This document shows, piece by piece, positions 25,262-37,450 of a stretch of DNA of 64,000 bases. The notes beneath the pieces were generated by a model. The model was not told where the DNA came from. It searched no databases and saw only the letters and a program-made list of their open reading frames with translations. How positions within the stretch are numbered: position 1 is the stretch's first letter; each line of letters begins with the position of its first letter. This stretch comes from Straminergon stramineum. Taxonomy: Eukaryota; Streptophyta; Bryopsida; Hypnales; Calliergonaceae. The stretch is taken from positions 23,312,001 through 23,376,000 of the forward strand of contig OY987267.1 in assembly GCA_963920665.1 (NCBI GenBank). The letters are read 5' to 3'. The position numbers and the translations under genes are program-made.

Positions 25262-27562
25262 CTAACGACCTGAGAAGACTGATGACGAGGTGGTGGCGAT
25301 GGACGTTTCCATGTTGGCTCGCTCTCCATCGGAAACACTGGATTGCGACGATGGTTGCTCTCCCTCTCGCACATTCTCAACACTTCGCGTTGTAGACAAG
25401 GAACTGACCATGGCCATGTCCGAGAATCCCGGCCGAGAGTAATTCGCCTGCGGTTTACATCTTGGCAATGGAGGCAGAGACGATGTTGTAGACTCATTGG
25501 ATTGCAGTAATTGGGACACGAGTCGCATTGATGGTCGATCTTCGGGATTAGGGTTACAACACAGAAGTCCCAAGTGCAACAGATTTGCCACCATCTTCTT
25601 GTCTTCCATAGATAAATCTCGAGTGTGAACTGTTGAAGAGTCGAATTCATGCATGATTGCTGCTTCTTGGGCTTCGATATCACTAGAATGTGCAAACGAA
25701 GGTGGGAAAGTTCCAAGTCTTGAGTCAGATACAAGGAGAAGATCACCCGCTTCGTGTGCGCGCCATGTCCTGTCAACTAACGTTCCGTCTCCTCGCTCGA
25801 TATTGTTCATATCAAGCGGCCGTGTCCCGCACATTACTTCCAACATCAGGACGCCAAAGCTGTACACGTCTGATTCCTTGGTGGCTTTTCCTGTGTGCGG
25901 CATCTCTGGGGCCATGTAGCCCAAAGTTCCTGCCATCAAGGTCGTCTTCTCAATCTTCCGGTGGTCGATTAGTCGAGCAAGTCCAAAATCTCCCAAGTAG
26001 GCATTCAAGTCTTCATCCAACAAGACGTTGCTGGACTTGATATCCCGATGCAACACACATTGCTTGCATTCCTCATGTAAGTACGACAGCGCTGCGGCTA
26101 CTCCGCTGAGAATGGAGTGGCGCAGTTGCAAAGGAAGTGCCTCCGCTGCATTCAATCTTAATGGCCCCATTAGCTTTTTCTTAGCGAATTGAAAGAGCCA
26201 CTCGTCCAAGCTGCCGTTGCACATGAAGTCATAAACAAGCAACAACTGCTCTTCTTCGTGACACCATCCTCGCAGCTGCACCAAATTCCTGTGCCGAATC
26301 TGGCTGAGGCTGGCGGCTTCTGCTTGGAAACCCTCCTCCCCGTGCTTGCTCTCATTTCGCATCCGTTTCACCGCCACCAGGGCACCCGAGGGGAGAATCG
26401 CTTTATACACAGCTCCAAATCCACCGCTTCCGAGCAACTCACTTCTACTGAAGTTCTTGGTGGCCTTGCTGAGTTCTTTGTACGTGAACACGCGGGGCAC
26501 AAGATTCTGGTCCACGAGATGAAACTTGGTACCTTTCTTGGTGTAAGATGCTCTCCTCCGACTCTTTGCAAATATTATCCCTGCAAGCAGCAATACTGCA
26601 CCAACTGCAGCACAGACCCCAGTAATGATTTCGACCTTTCTTCGAGTAGTAGAGAAACGTTGTATTCCTGGATTCGTCGTCGTTGGAGGAGGCACAGGTG
26701 GCACAGCAACAATCTCTGGCATTCCAGAGCTCGTGAACTGCCATGATTGGATGGCGTGAACCTCACTGTACAATCCGGTACTGGAGCTGAACCCCACATA
26801 CATGAAATCGTCTACAATGTCATCTAAACGAACATTGGAAGCTTCGATCAAAGACTTCGCAGGTTTGGGGATGCTATTGTACAGAGAGCCATTGGCGAAA
26901 TAGACCTCCAGCTTCTGAGATGGACTATCATAATCGATCCAAGCAGTGAAGGATCCGCCGTTGGCAAGATACGTGCAGTTGGGAATAGTGCCACCACAGA
27001 GATTATGCGACCACGTCGAGTTCATGCTGTTGCGGTCGACGCCGATGTGGTTGTTGCTGGAGTCATTCATCCAAAGGTTTCGGAAAGTGTCGAACTCGAC
27101 TGCGAAGACGCGATTCGAATCCAGGCCATTGTTGACCTCTTGCAGGAGGCACAACGACGAGCCCGGGGATTGGCCCAGCAAGGAGGTGTTTCTGGCGAAG
27201 GTGAAGGCCAGTCCATCTGCATGAAGAAAGCCCGTTTCGTCGTACCAGTAGTCGACACCCGTAATGGAGAATGTGAAGGCGGTCTGAAAGGAAGCCAGTG
27301 CACCAGAACTTGTGTCTTTCATCTGCACTTTGTCTTTGTACAGCAGCCTGCCGCAAGTGCTGGTGGAGAGGGAGTATCCCATCGAATTCATCACGAAGGA
27401 CAAGTTGTCGGCGTTGTATTGGACATCAGACACCATCACGAAATTGTCGGGCGAGCTGAAGGAGGAGAAGCTGAATATGGTGTTTTGAGCGGAACTGCCG
27501 GGGATTATGAACCCTGTTAGAACTAGCAGGCCCATTATCTTGAGATGCCCATGTAACTCCAT
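25262..27562 (-). CDS. L-type lectin receptor-like kinase, intronless, intact
   Basis: This is a plasma-membrane receptor kinase with an extracellular legume-lectin domain, predicted to sense carbohydrate or other cell-surface ligands and to phosphorylate Ser/Thr. The 766-residue frame has a signal peptide (about 1-25) and a lectin domain (about 27-277) with the metal-site motif FAVEFDTF (153-160) followed by HIGVD (172-176). A proline-rich stalk (about 283-298) and one membrane span (about 310-332) precede a kinase domain (about 372-685). Kinase landmarks are the glycine loop GSGGFGAVYK (378-387), Lys399 in VAVK, HRDIKSSN (505-512), DFG (525-527) and APE (551-553), all intact, so it should be an active RD kinase. 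The lack of introns is usual for the family. Its paralogue at 46724-54663 on the same strand is broken. Confidence 0.95.
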   Translation of the reverse strand: MELHGHLKIMGLLVLTGFIIPGSSAQNTIFSFSSFSSPDNFVMVSDVQYNADNLSFVMNSMGYSLSTSTCGRLLYKDKVQMKDTSSGALASFQTAFTFSITGVDYWYDETGFLHADGLAFTFARNTSLLGQSPGSSLCLLQEVNNGLDSNRVFAVEFDTFRNLWMNDSSNNHIGVDRNSMNSTWSHNLCGGTIPNCTYLANGGSFTAWIDYDSPSQKLEVYFANGSLYNSIPKPAKSLIEASNVRLDDIVDDFMYVGFSSSTGLYSEVHAIQSWQFTSSGMPEIVAVPPVPPPTTTNPGIQRFSTTRRKVEIITGVCAAVGAVLLLAGIIFAKSRRRASYTKKGTKFHLVDQNLVPRVFTYKELSKATKNFSRSELLGSGGFGAVYKAILPSGALVAVKRMRNESKHGEEGFQAEAASLSQIRHRNLVQLRGWCHEEEQLLLVYDFMCNGSLDEWLFQFAKKKLMGPLRLNAAEALPLQLRHSILSGVAAALSYLHEECKQCVLHRDIKSSNVLLDEDLNAYLGDFGLARLIDHRKIEKTTLMAGTLGYMAPEMPHTGKATKESDVYSFGVLMLEVMCGTRPLDMNNIERGDGTLVDRTWRAHEAGDLLLVSDSRLGTFPPSFAHSSDIEAQEAAIMHEFDSSTVHTRDLSMEDKKMVANLLHLGLLCCNPNPEDRPSMRLVSQLLQSNESTTSSLPPLPRCKPQANYSRPGFSDMAMVSSLSTTRSVENVREGEQPSSQSSVSDGERANMETSIATTSSSVFSGR

Positions 27563-29744
27563 AGTCGAAGTTACAATTGGTCCGTGCGAAAATTCTTACA
27601 TGGAAAAAAATCTCACCTTGCTCCTAGAATCTTCAACCCTTAGAAACTTTTAACAGACTAAAACGTAAAGCAACGTGCTAACTACCCCCCTCTTGTGTTT
27701 CCTTCAGATCCATCAACCCTGAGAACGACCTCATAGACAAATTCTAATCCAGGTCACTCACCCATTTGCCACTCATAGGAGCCCTATCGATCATGTTTTA
27801 ATTGCAATCATGCTTCTCCTTGCCAACGAACCCTTTCTGATCGCTTAGTTCTGGACCAGAAACCTCTCGTACTATCTCTTCCCAATCTTGAAAAACAAAA
27901 TAAGGTTGGAATGATGCGGCTAAGTATATATGGGCTACATGCAAGTAATTCTCGATCGCTATTTGCTAACTATTGTAAGGAAATAAACCACCAAAGCTGG
28001 AGTTCACACCGACTGGCCTGGCTCAATCTGCGGTGCTTCTCACACTCAAATATATATCCCCAGTGTCAGATCTTCCCCTGGTTTTGCAGATCGGGAGGAG
28101 ACTGAACGCCACCGAAGAATGTTAAATTCAAGCCAGTTTCCGATGCATCTGCAAGAAATTGTGGGAACATGCAAGACATTCAAACGATTACGGCACGACC
28201 TTCAATTTCTACATATTGTATGACAATTGGCTAGAAACCTCGTAGTTATTACTGTGTTTAGTTACTAGACAGTGCTAATTTGTCTCTCTGGCTTGTAAAT
28301 GAGGCGTCCCGACTGTGGCAATCTAAAATTGCACTTGCATCAAATAGAAATGCGAGCCTGTCTATCACGTGCAGGTAAAGCCTTAGAGGACTCGATCAAT
28401 AATTTTATCAAAAGCAATTGGGAATGAATTAGAGTCGGTAGACTGACTAGACTAGCTCTGTAGTCGTGGAATGAGCTCGGAGCCTGATGAGTAGTTGAAG
28501 ACAAAGGCGGCAAGTCCCACGTTGGACGCGACTAACTGTTGTTTGGAGACTCAGTATGTCAGGAAGGAACCACATTTTTTGATGCTGCAATATGCAAAAT
28601 AATATGATGACATTAAGCATTGGGATAAGTATATTTTATTACTAGTTTCGATGCAAAATGAACTGAACGGGAACTTCAATCGATTCGAGCATTGGAGAAG
28701 AGCAGGTTTCGAAACGAGGAGTGCTTGTAGTACCCTGAGAATTAGCACAAATCAGTGATACTGCAGTAGCCGGCCTGAGAAGAGTAACAGATAGTTTTGT
28801 GTTCCCACTGAGAAACAGCTGAACCTCATGTATGGAGAGCAACAGTAGCTTTTGTACCCAGGCACGTGAAATAAGAGTCGGTCAGGGTGGATGTTCTGAC
28901 TATGAATGTCACGCGCGGACTTCATCGAGGTATTCTTTAATTGGGTCGAAGTGGGGATGCTCTCCGCAACATGCTTAGAAATATTTTAGGTACGAATTGA
29001 ATCTAAAATCATACAAAAAATTGGTGACTTTGATTGTCAGTAGGGAAGTCCTTTCAGGTCATTTCTTTTTCGTGTGTTTTTTAATTAACTTGAAAATCCT
29101 ATGACTGAAGGACCAATGCACATTCCAGACAAAAATTGTGAAAAAACTGCCACTTCTTAGGGTAGTGAGAAAAAAATGCAAAAAATTGTATTACCAAAAT
29201 TTTGGGTCCTATAAGAGGCCTTTCATTTTGACAGCACTCCAATATATTGAGCCTTGCTTCAGGTGCATTGAAAATCTGAGTGAAATGTTCCTACCTTGCA
29301 TGACTTTCATGTTGTAAGTTACGATAGTTGAATGTTATAATCTGCATTCATTTAATAAAGTATCCCAAAGCTGAGTTGATTGAATACCAAGCAAAGCCTA
29401 TTTTCTAATTTCATACTAACAAGTACCATCATGAATGTGTGGTGGCCTTGTTTTCAACATTAGGATTTGAAATGTTGTAAGCTGAGGTCTAACTTGTGCT
29501 ATATGTCTGATTACAACACAAGGAGCAAAAGAATATCCATAACGTCCTGAATGGGATTTTTTTAGCTGATTAAATTTTTGTGGAATGAATGACAAAGGAT
29601 ATCACCGTAGGCACTGGGTATAATTATGGTCAATTGGCCTCAGTTACTCCCTCCCCACAGTACAGTAAGTAAAGCCCATAGACCTCATAGCCCATAGCCC
29701 ATACTGCCTCTTTTGAGGGAATAGTGACAAATTGGGTACATAAG
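27563..29744. other. Upstream region of the intact lectin kinase gene
   Basis: This has moderate GC to about 28.95 kb and becomes AT-rich after. It should contain the promoter and 5' UTR of the lectin kinase, which reads leftward. Open frames are short and unsupported. Confidence 0.4.
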
Positions 29745-29960
29745 GTAGGTACACCTAAAAGCGCCACAAATTGGTATTGTGCATTGTTACTATTACTGGG
29801 CTGATCAGATTTTTATATTTCCTTGTTGGCTAGAGAAAGGAGGTTTCGATGCACCAAAAAACACATCATTTGGATATTATATGCAAAAGTTATTCACGGT
29901 CAAAGGCTATTTCTAAAAGTGCTTTAAGCAAATAGGTATATAACTGAATTTAGGAATGTT
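29745..29960 (+). repeat. Dispersed repeat R5, partial copy 3
   Basis: The stretch around 29830-29950 aligns with 16255-16380, sharing 'GAAAGGAG', 'CACCAA', 'CATTTGGATA' and 'AAGTTAT' in order. Confidence 0.45.
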
Positions 29961-31179
29961 CACTTGTTGTAGATGGCGCTTTTAGGCACAAGGCAATTTT
30001 CGAGGTACCCACCTTAGTATTGATTTCAAAGAAAATCACACATGATTTCCAAAATGGGGACACGTGGTAGTGTTCCCATTGGTTTTAAAAAAAATTGAAA
30101 GGGATACACACATAATTTTCCTCATGGTTGTAGAACTTTTGAACAAAATTTTAAGCAAACCCTCTATATGATATGAATTCATGAGACCCACCTTAACTGC
30201 CCTATATTTGTATTTATAAAGAACCTGTGGAAGTGGTGGAACTTGCAAACCATATGGATATGATTTGTATTTTTTGCTTGTGAATGCATATGTATTTCAT
30301 ATCCATATTCTACATTTGTATTATGGGAGTGTATATTTGTATCCTATATTTCTTAGTCTAAAATCATATCTACATTTTATATCCATATTTTGTATCCAAA
30401 TTTGGATGGCCAAGATTGTTTGTTCCACATGCATCAACAACTTTGTTTTTTTCAAAAGATCAATGGCATTTAGTGGGGCCCTAAACTCAAATCAATAGCT
30501 CTTGTTTTTTCTAAAGGACAGGGGATAGGAATTGAAATACAAACATCATGTTTGCATCTTTTCAGAGGATAGTAAAGCCCATAGGCCTCACTTGTTGTCA
30601 ACAAACTCCAAATAACCCGTTTCAAAACAATACAATATAGTAAGGTAGTCTACTCTCGGAGCAACCTTCTAAGAGTTGATTGCATTTGGGGGAAGCTAAA
30701 CTCCTAAAATACTTTCAAAAAAAAATTCAGTAAATTTCAGTAGAAAGAAAAATGGAATTGACATTTAATCCAAGTTGTTTCATATCTTTTTGACCTTCAT
30801 GGAATTTGATACAAATTTTTTAAGTTAAAATACAAGGATCACTACAACAAGCGACCACCTCGTGAAATGTAAACTATTAGTACATTGAAGAAAGCAAAAT
30901 GTACCTCTATATTAGAGGTTGCTTTTAGACCAAACGTGATTTTTGAGCACCCTACCTTAGTAGCATGGGGGCTCAGCCAAAAATAATATGTTGCTGAAGG
31001 ACTTGTTGACATTCAAACAATAAAATAATCCAAATTGTTCCTATTAGTTAGACTTCTTCATTGTACCCAACAAGAAAGGCCAATGGAAGTTGTCCACAAT
31101 CATCTTATCATCATTGTATCTTATTTCTTGGATGGGCAAAAATAGGGGAATATTCTTGCATTTTTCATGAGAAGTACAT
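29961..31179. other. AT-rich spacer, no gene seen
   Basis: Only short frames and low-complexity tracts are present. No domain or complete element was recognised. Confidence 0.5.
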
Positions 31180-32758
31180 TTAACCCTTGAAGTTCCTTAA
31201 CTATGTTTTCACCAAAAACTCTCCCAAATTGTCATTTCTAGTACAAGTATCAATTTCAAAAGAAAAAAAAAATTTGGACACACGTAACCATAGGATCTTG
31301 GAGTATGTTGGTTTGAGAAGATGAAGAAAAAAATTCAGAAATTTCCACCGTGTAGATTGCAAGATATTAATGTTTTAATTGATAAAAATCTTTTTTTGGG
31401 CCCTACAAAAATTTGGGTAGCTGCACTTTACAAGATCACATTTGTATGAAAAAATGCCCCAAATGATGGTGCTTCTTTGTATTCATTCTTCAAGGCAAAA
31501 TGGCTACATGCTTGAAAAATCTCAAATCATTTGGAATTGTACAACATATACTAAAAAATAGTAAATAGAAAGAAATAAAGAATGCCATTCAAAATACAAA
31601 ATTATTAAGCATTTAGTTTTGGAATTGAGAAATACCAATACCAATTATTGAAATGTTGTAATAAACAATCTACATCCTATGGTTCTATTTTTTTCCAAAA
31701 ATATTGAAAATTGAGTTAAAAAAAAGATTTGCAAAGTTCGTTTTAGAGTGGAGAGTCTTTAACTACCTACAAACTAAAAGTCCGCATAACTTTCATTTCA
31801 TTAATCATTTCATTCTAAGCTTTCCATGTATATGTAAATCTAGAATACTAATTTCAATTTTTTTTTAATGGAAAAAATGTTTTTTTTAATTTGCTTGGAC
31901 TCCTAGTCCAAGGAAAAAAACTACACACCATATAATAACTTCTTAAACCCTAAATGCCTAAGGCACCAAAATGTGGTGTTTGCAAAACTTTGAAGTTAAA
32001 TAAAACCTAACCAATATTCTATTTTTAATAATTTGTATTTTTTGGAAGTTCTTTTTGAAGTCTAGTTTTAGCATCAAAAATCTGATTTTGAAAATGAATG
32101 ATAGTGATTTTTCTATTCAAGATTTTGTACAAGGGTACCAATTGCAATCTTGACTTTCTGTAGTGTTGAGGGCTCTTGGAAATGAGCCTCAAATACAATA
32201 GATCTTGGAGAAATAATCACATTCAAAATTCATTTAAAAAAATTGTAGAGTAGATTGTGAGAAGCCACAAATTGATTGGGGTTAAGCATGTTAGGCCCTC
32301 TAACCTCATATTTTTTTGGTCACCAACTTTTTAGATTTGACTTGTGAAAAGAGGATTGAAAGGCTTTACATTACTTTTGCATTTTTATCACCCTCATGGT
32401 CAAACATTATAATCTTTCACTACATAAATGACATTATTGTGTTTTCTTTTCCTATGTGATCTCTAGCATGTCTTGTTTGAATTGATGCAGTTACAATTCA
32501 AAAAAAATTGATACAACACATCCAAATGTTGGCATTTTCTTCAATTGAGAGCAAATACCAAAAAACTCAAAATAGGCCTTGGATATTTAGGGGTTAACTA
32601 TGTTGTCAAAAGTTATGAAAATTGTTGGGTCTTGAAGGAAAAGCTTGTTCCCATGTTGTACAAATATTTCAAAGAAAAAAAATAAAAATCCCATTCCTAG
32701 TGAGCTGCCCAACATCACTATATTGCCAAAAATTGCAATTTGGTCCTTCAGTGGTTAA
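31180..32758 (+). mobile_element. TTAACCCC family, class II element interrupted by class I
   Basis: The outer element begins TTAACCCTTGAAGTTCC and ends TTGGTCCTTCAGTGGTTAA. It matches the uninterrupted copy at 35500-36432 on both sides of a break near 31943-32597, and the inserted stretch is a class I repeat. No coding capacity was seen. Confidence 0.75.
31943..32597 (+). mobile_element. TTAACCCC family, class I element nested in class II
   Basis: The left end is TTAAACCCTAAATG and the right end ATTTAGGGGTTAA. The body aligns closely with 56170-56796 (same orientation) and with 10772-11392 (reversed). It sits exactly where the class II copy at 35.5 kb shows continuous sequence, which marks it as a later insertion. 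Confidence 0.72.
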
Positions 32759-34270
32759 TGAGCTAACTAAGGGTTCTTTTTGAAGAGGTGTCGTGGGCTT
32801 TTGGAAGGTTCAAATGGCTTTCTTCCAAATTCAACCATACAAATTTGTACTAGACTACTATGGCAATGTGTGAAAAAAATATTCAAAAACTTTGATTGCA
32901 CTTCTTAGAAGATTATAACATTTGAAGTTAGAAGAAAAAACTTTTTCCTAACCTTGCCAAACATGTCTGATAGAGTTTAACCACTTGTAGAGTGAGATTT
33001 TTACACTACACATGGCTATTTTTTGACATTAGCATCTTGTATCATGTAAGTTACATACCTATCAAATTTTAGAAGTAGAAGAGGAGTTTTGTACATGTTG
33101 TCCAAAGTTGCCTAGGTTGCCTCCAAAGTTCAAGATAGTATAACTTTTGATCCATGCACTTGATTCGAATAAAAATTACATTCCTACTAAGGGGTTACTA
33201 CATGTTCACACCTTGTGTCAAAATTTTGTACACATCCAATCAAAATTGACTTCATGTGTACCTACCCGAGATCTCTTGCATACATTGAATGGTTAGTTGG
33301 TCCTTTGGGATTTAAATGATACTTCTAGATATAATTGACTAAGGTTTACTTTGTAATTATTCATTAAAATGGCATATTATAGTGAAAATGGTCCAATTTC
33401 ATTTGCCCTAGTGAAATCTTTGCTCAAACCTTTATGATTATGAGTGACCTTCTAGAAAATCCTTAAAGGACAAACTAGTGACCATGGAAATCATCCATTT
33501 GATACTATAGAAATCATTTGGTATTAAAAAAACAAACTCAAAAGCACTTATTAGGAGTCAAACTATTGTAGAAGATCTCCCCTTTCCACCCCTAATTCCA
33601 AGGACAAATAGTTGCACTTCTCTCCTACAAAGGAGAATTCCTTATCATTCATTGGACAAAAAACATCCACGGCATCATTTATGGGCTAAAATGACCTTCT
33701 AAATTATCTTGTACTCTAGCATCTCAATCTTTGATTACGCCCTTCTCATTAATTGCCAAACTATCTTAAAAGTTTAGTTCACATGTACCATACTTGTTCC
33801 ACATTCAATTGTTCTTTGTCAATCATAGAGAAATTAAAGAGTTGGGAACCCATTCAATAGGTAACTTAATACTCTGTAAGAATGTGTTTTTTGGTTTTCG
33901 GACCAATGGTTACATGGCTTGTCTTTCAAGAAGGTTAATTATGAGGTTCCTAGCTCCTTCCTTTCAGGAGCTTGCACCAAAGAAGGTCAATTTTGAGTAT
34001 GTAATTTTGATTATGTAATTTTTGTATGTGCTAGCTATACATTACAGATGAAATGAGGTTTTGAAAACATTGTGGCAATGGTGTGTAGGACCATGATTAC
34101 AGTCTGACATTTTTAACAAATTTTCCCTTTTTTTTCCCTATAGGCTTGAAGCTACCCATTTTTTTTTCTTGAGGCAATTGGGTATTTAAATGCCTAAACA
34201 AAACACTGCTCCGTAATAAACTTCAGAGGTTTGAGTGATCGAACTAGCGGCACTGTAATCCAAACTCTCG
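32759..34270. other. AT-rich spacer, no gene seen
   Basis: The stretch is very AT-rich. The longest frame (33794-34018, 74 codons) has no recognisable feature. Nothing was assigned. Confidence 0.45.
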
Positions 34271-34274
34271 CGAC

Positions 34275-34302
34275 TAAGTTAAGTTAAGTAAGTTAAGTTA
34301 AG
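34275..34302. repeat. (TTAAG)n microsatellite
   Basis: Five to six imperfect copies of the TTAAG pentamer stand at the left edge of a GC-richer island. Confidence 0.8.
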
Positions 34303-34620
34303 CAGATGTCACGGATTAGGCCGGCGCTTTCCAACGTTAACACGCCCCTTCCAAGATTTGAAATGTCACGCACATGGCGCATCATTCCTTGTTAAATTGT
34401 TGCGTGTAAGTTAGTGCAGCACAACTGAAGAAGATGCGCGGCAGGGAGTGCTTCACTTAGCCAGCGCACATGCCAGAACTGCGACCCGCCATCCGCCAAC
34501 CGTGTGGACACGTGGCAAGGGGTGATTGGTCGAACCGGAACTCCCGCAAGCTGGCGGTCCTCCCCACGCAGGTGAAATTTGGAAGCCCCATTTGTTGGAA
34601 GGCTAGAATTGGTTCAATGA
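34303..34620. promoter_or_regulatory. GC-rich island with G-box, possible orphan promoter
   Basis: This short GC-rich stretch is isolated in AT-rich DNA. It contains a perfect CACGTG G-box at 34509-34514 (context ACACGTGGC, a typical plant bZIP/bHLH site) and an inverted CCAAT box (ATTGG at 34525). It ends abruptly where a class I repeat begins at 34626. No coding region follows, so it may be a promoter fragment cut off from its gene. Confidence 0.3.
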
Positions 34621-34625
34621 AGTTT

Positions 34626-34990
34626 TTAACCCCTAAACGTCCAGATTTCATCTCCAGAATTAATGATTGGAGAAAAACCATTGTAAAGTAAAGTATTATT
34701 TGGAAGACTATTTTGGAATTGATATATAAATAAAAGTTGTAGACCGTGAGTTGTAGATTCCATTTGTACAGTAGATTCACCAATGCTATGACCAATATTT
34801 TTTTAATACATTTTGAAAGGAAATTTTCTAAATTCCTTCTAAATGTGATTTCGAGAAAAATATTATCATTTTTTGAGTAAAATTTGTTGGAATGGATTTA
34901 GAATGACATTATCTTTACATAATCACATGGTGACTTCTTGAAATTTTTGTGTTCTTAAACTCTATGACAATTTTGGCAATTTTAGTTTAG
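34626..34990 (+). repeat. TTAACCCC family, class I left half
   Basis: This begins TTAACCCCTAAACGTCCAGA and aligns with 55860-56168, sharing 'TTTTGGAATTGATATATAAA' and 'GAGTAAAATTTGTTGGAAT'. The right half of the element is absent here. Confidence 0.75.
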
Positions 34991-35499
34991 AACTAGAGTC
35001 AATGCAAATTTGGCTTGGTCAACTACTTCACATACTCCCACATTTGTAATTTTAGAAAAAAATGTACTCTAGTAACACCAAATCCAACCCTTAGATAGGA
35101 CAACAACTTGATAATGTATTTCTACAAATTAGGATAACTTTCATCCAAGTAGTAAGGAGGATGAAACTTGAGTTTTACTTTTTCCATTGTCTAGAAAATG
35201 GATGTTGGAGCGTTTAGGGATTCAACTTTTTAGTGCAACATCCTAGCTTCTCCTCTTTGTCTTAAGGAATTCTAAATAATTCCATATTCTTCCCAAAAAA
35301 AGCAAAAAATTTATAGCTTCTAGTTTGTATATGCCTTCACCTTTGAAAAATAAATATAAAAATTTTCATTCACTTTTAGTTGCAAAATGGAAGAAAACAG
35401 AGAGAAGGGACGTGAGAAAGGTGGTCAAAACAAATTGTAGGTATTGAAGCAAATGGAACTTGGTTTTCAAACCAATGCTAATGTAACACTTCTCTAAAA

Positions 35500-36432
35500 A
35501 ACCCTTAAAGTTCTTTGACTATGTTTTCACCAAAAATACTCCAAAACTTATTGCCTTTTCAGTACAATTACCAAATTTTAGAAAAAAAAACAATTTTGGA
35601 AAAAAATTAATTATAGGATTTTGTAGTACATTGGTTTGAAAAGATATGGAAAAAATTTCAGAAATTTCCACTATGTCGATTGCAAAATATTAGCGTTTTA
35701 ATGAAAATAATTTCTTTGGCCATGTGAAAAAACAGTAGCTACACTTTACAATGTCTCATTTGTATGAAAAAATGTCCAAATTGGTGGTGCTTCTTTGGAT
35801 TCATTTTGCAAGGCAAGTTGACTACATGCTTGAAAATTTTCAAATCATTTGGAATTGTACAACATATAGGAAACAAATAGTAAGTAGGAAGAAGTAGAGA
35901 ATGATTCAAAATTTTAAATTGTTAAGAATTTTGTAATGGAATTGAAAGTGTCAATTCCAATGGTTTTAATGCTGTAATAAAAAAATTTACATCTTATGCT
36001 CTTTTTTTTTCAAAAAATATGGAAAATGAAGTTAAAATAGAGGACTTCAAAGTTTGTTTTAGAGTAGAAAATCCATAATTGCTTACAAACAAAAACTCCT
36101 CATAACTTTCATCTAATTAATCAAAATGGAATGATTCAAAGCTTTCCACATATATATAAATCTAGAAGACCAACTTCAAATTTTTTGTTTATGAAAAAAG
36201 TGATTTTTTCTATCCGCCCGAATTGGGCACCCTAGGAAAGAAAAAACATATCATACAATAACTTTCAAACCATGTAGTCAAAAATTATGAAAAGTATTAG
36301 GCCTTAAAGAAAAAACTGGTCCCCATGTTATGTGAAAATTTCAAAGAATAAAAAAAAAAGTTTCCATTCGTAGTAGGTTGCCCAAAATTGCTATGTTGCC
36401 AAAAAAACGGAGCTTGGTCCTTGAGGGGTTAA
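35500..36432 (+). mobile_element. TTAACCCC family, class II copy, uninterrupted
   Basis: About 930 bp runs from AACCCTTAAAGTTCTTTGAC to TTGGTCCTTGAGGGGTTAA. This is the best single reference for class II, as it shows continuous sequence where the 31-kb copy holds an insertion. There is no ORF. Confidence 0.72.
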
Positions 36433-37327
36433 AAATGACAACAAGATAACTCCAAACTTCCTGAAGAAAACATATGCAAACAATACAATATCATCAATAC
36501 CTAAATCTCAATTTAATTCTCACTTAGAATTCTAAAACCTTTTAGAGGAAACAAGCACTCACAAATCCAAGCACCAGAGGTGATCAAAATTACAGGTATT
36601 CGAGCGACTGAGATTGAATGTAAAAGCAAGGACTCATTTGCACTTCTCTAAAATCTGCAGTCAAAAAACTCCCAAATTCCTCAAGAAAGAATTAAAACAC
36701 TGTCAATATCATCCACATGGTTAACCTAAATGACATTTTTCTTCAGAATAAAAAACCCTGAAAACGGAAACAAGTACCTAACTGCAGAATCACCAACCAG
36801 ACCCCCCCCCCAACCTCGAGCATATGCAATGCAAAATCAACTGCAAGAACCATACAACTAAATGCAGTCTTTCCCGACCACAGCAGTTGCGAGGAAGAGA
36901 GGCGGTAAGATGGTGCTGAAAAAAAAATACAAGTTCCATGAAGCTTTTTCATCCGCAGTACAAACAATTGACCTGCGCCACACCTGGCGGTGGTAAAGTC
37001 CGCCAGGGCTCCATCCGCCAGTCCGTCAGGCGGAGCATGGCGGAAACCGCCGGCACCCGGCCGCCAAAATCCCAGGCATGTGCGCGGGCTCACTGACTGT
37101 GTGGGATCGTGGAGGACTGTTTACAGATTACAGACAAGCTACGTACTGGAGCTGGAACTAAGCTTACGCCAGTATTGGGTAGAAGGAGCTTCAAAGTTCG
37201 CACTGTCGTGCGGGTGCTGCCAAATTACTGATAACTTAGTGAGGGTAGGATATTGCCGGCGTTGTTTCAGTCCAAGGTTCCTGCATCAATAAGTTTGGCA
37301 ATTTGTCTGTCTTTTCATTGATCAGAG
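36433..37327. other. Spacer with short GC-rich patch
   Basis: 36970-37100 is GC-rich, with repeated CCGCC and GGCGG strings, and open frames of about 100 codons cross it on both strands. No domain was recognised. The surrounding sequence is AT-rich. Confidence 0.35.
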
Positions 37328-37450
37328 AAGATACCGACAAGGTGTTGTCCCGGGCCAGGCCACTTGTGGCTAGCTTGCTTGTGACTTTTTCTCCCTTGCA
37401 ATGAAATTTCGGTTCATTTGTGTAAAAAAAAAAAAAAAGATACCGACAAG
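37328..37450 (+). mobile_element. SINE-like short retroposon with poly(A) and target duplication
   Basis: A 14-bp direct repeat AAGATACCGACAAG (37328-37341 and 37437-37450) flanks about 95 bp of GC-richer sequence that ends in 15 consecutive A residues (37424-37438). A poly(A) tail abutting a long target-site duplication is the hallmark of LINE-mediated retroposition. The body is short, so it is a small SINE, a 5'-truncated SINE or a retroposed RNA. Clear internal pol III A and B boxes are not visible. Confidence 0.7.

Noticed and set aside
25150..25776. 208-codon minus-strand frame overlapping the end of the lectin kinase gene
   Set aside because: It is an alternative frame of the kinase C terminus and its 3' flank. 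The 766-codon frame explains the sequence.
27005..27520. 171-codon + strand frame opposite the lectin domain
   Set aside because: It is a shadow of the intact lectin receptor kinase, without domain or splice support.
34457..34795. 112-codon minus-strand ORF across the GC island and the class I repeat
   Set aside because: It crosses the boundary between the island and a noncoding repeat, so it cannot be an ancestral gene.
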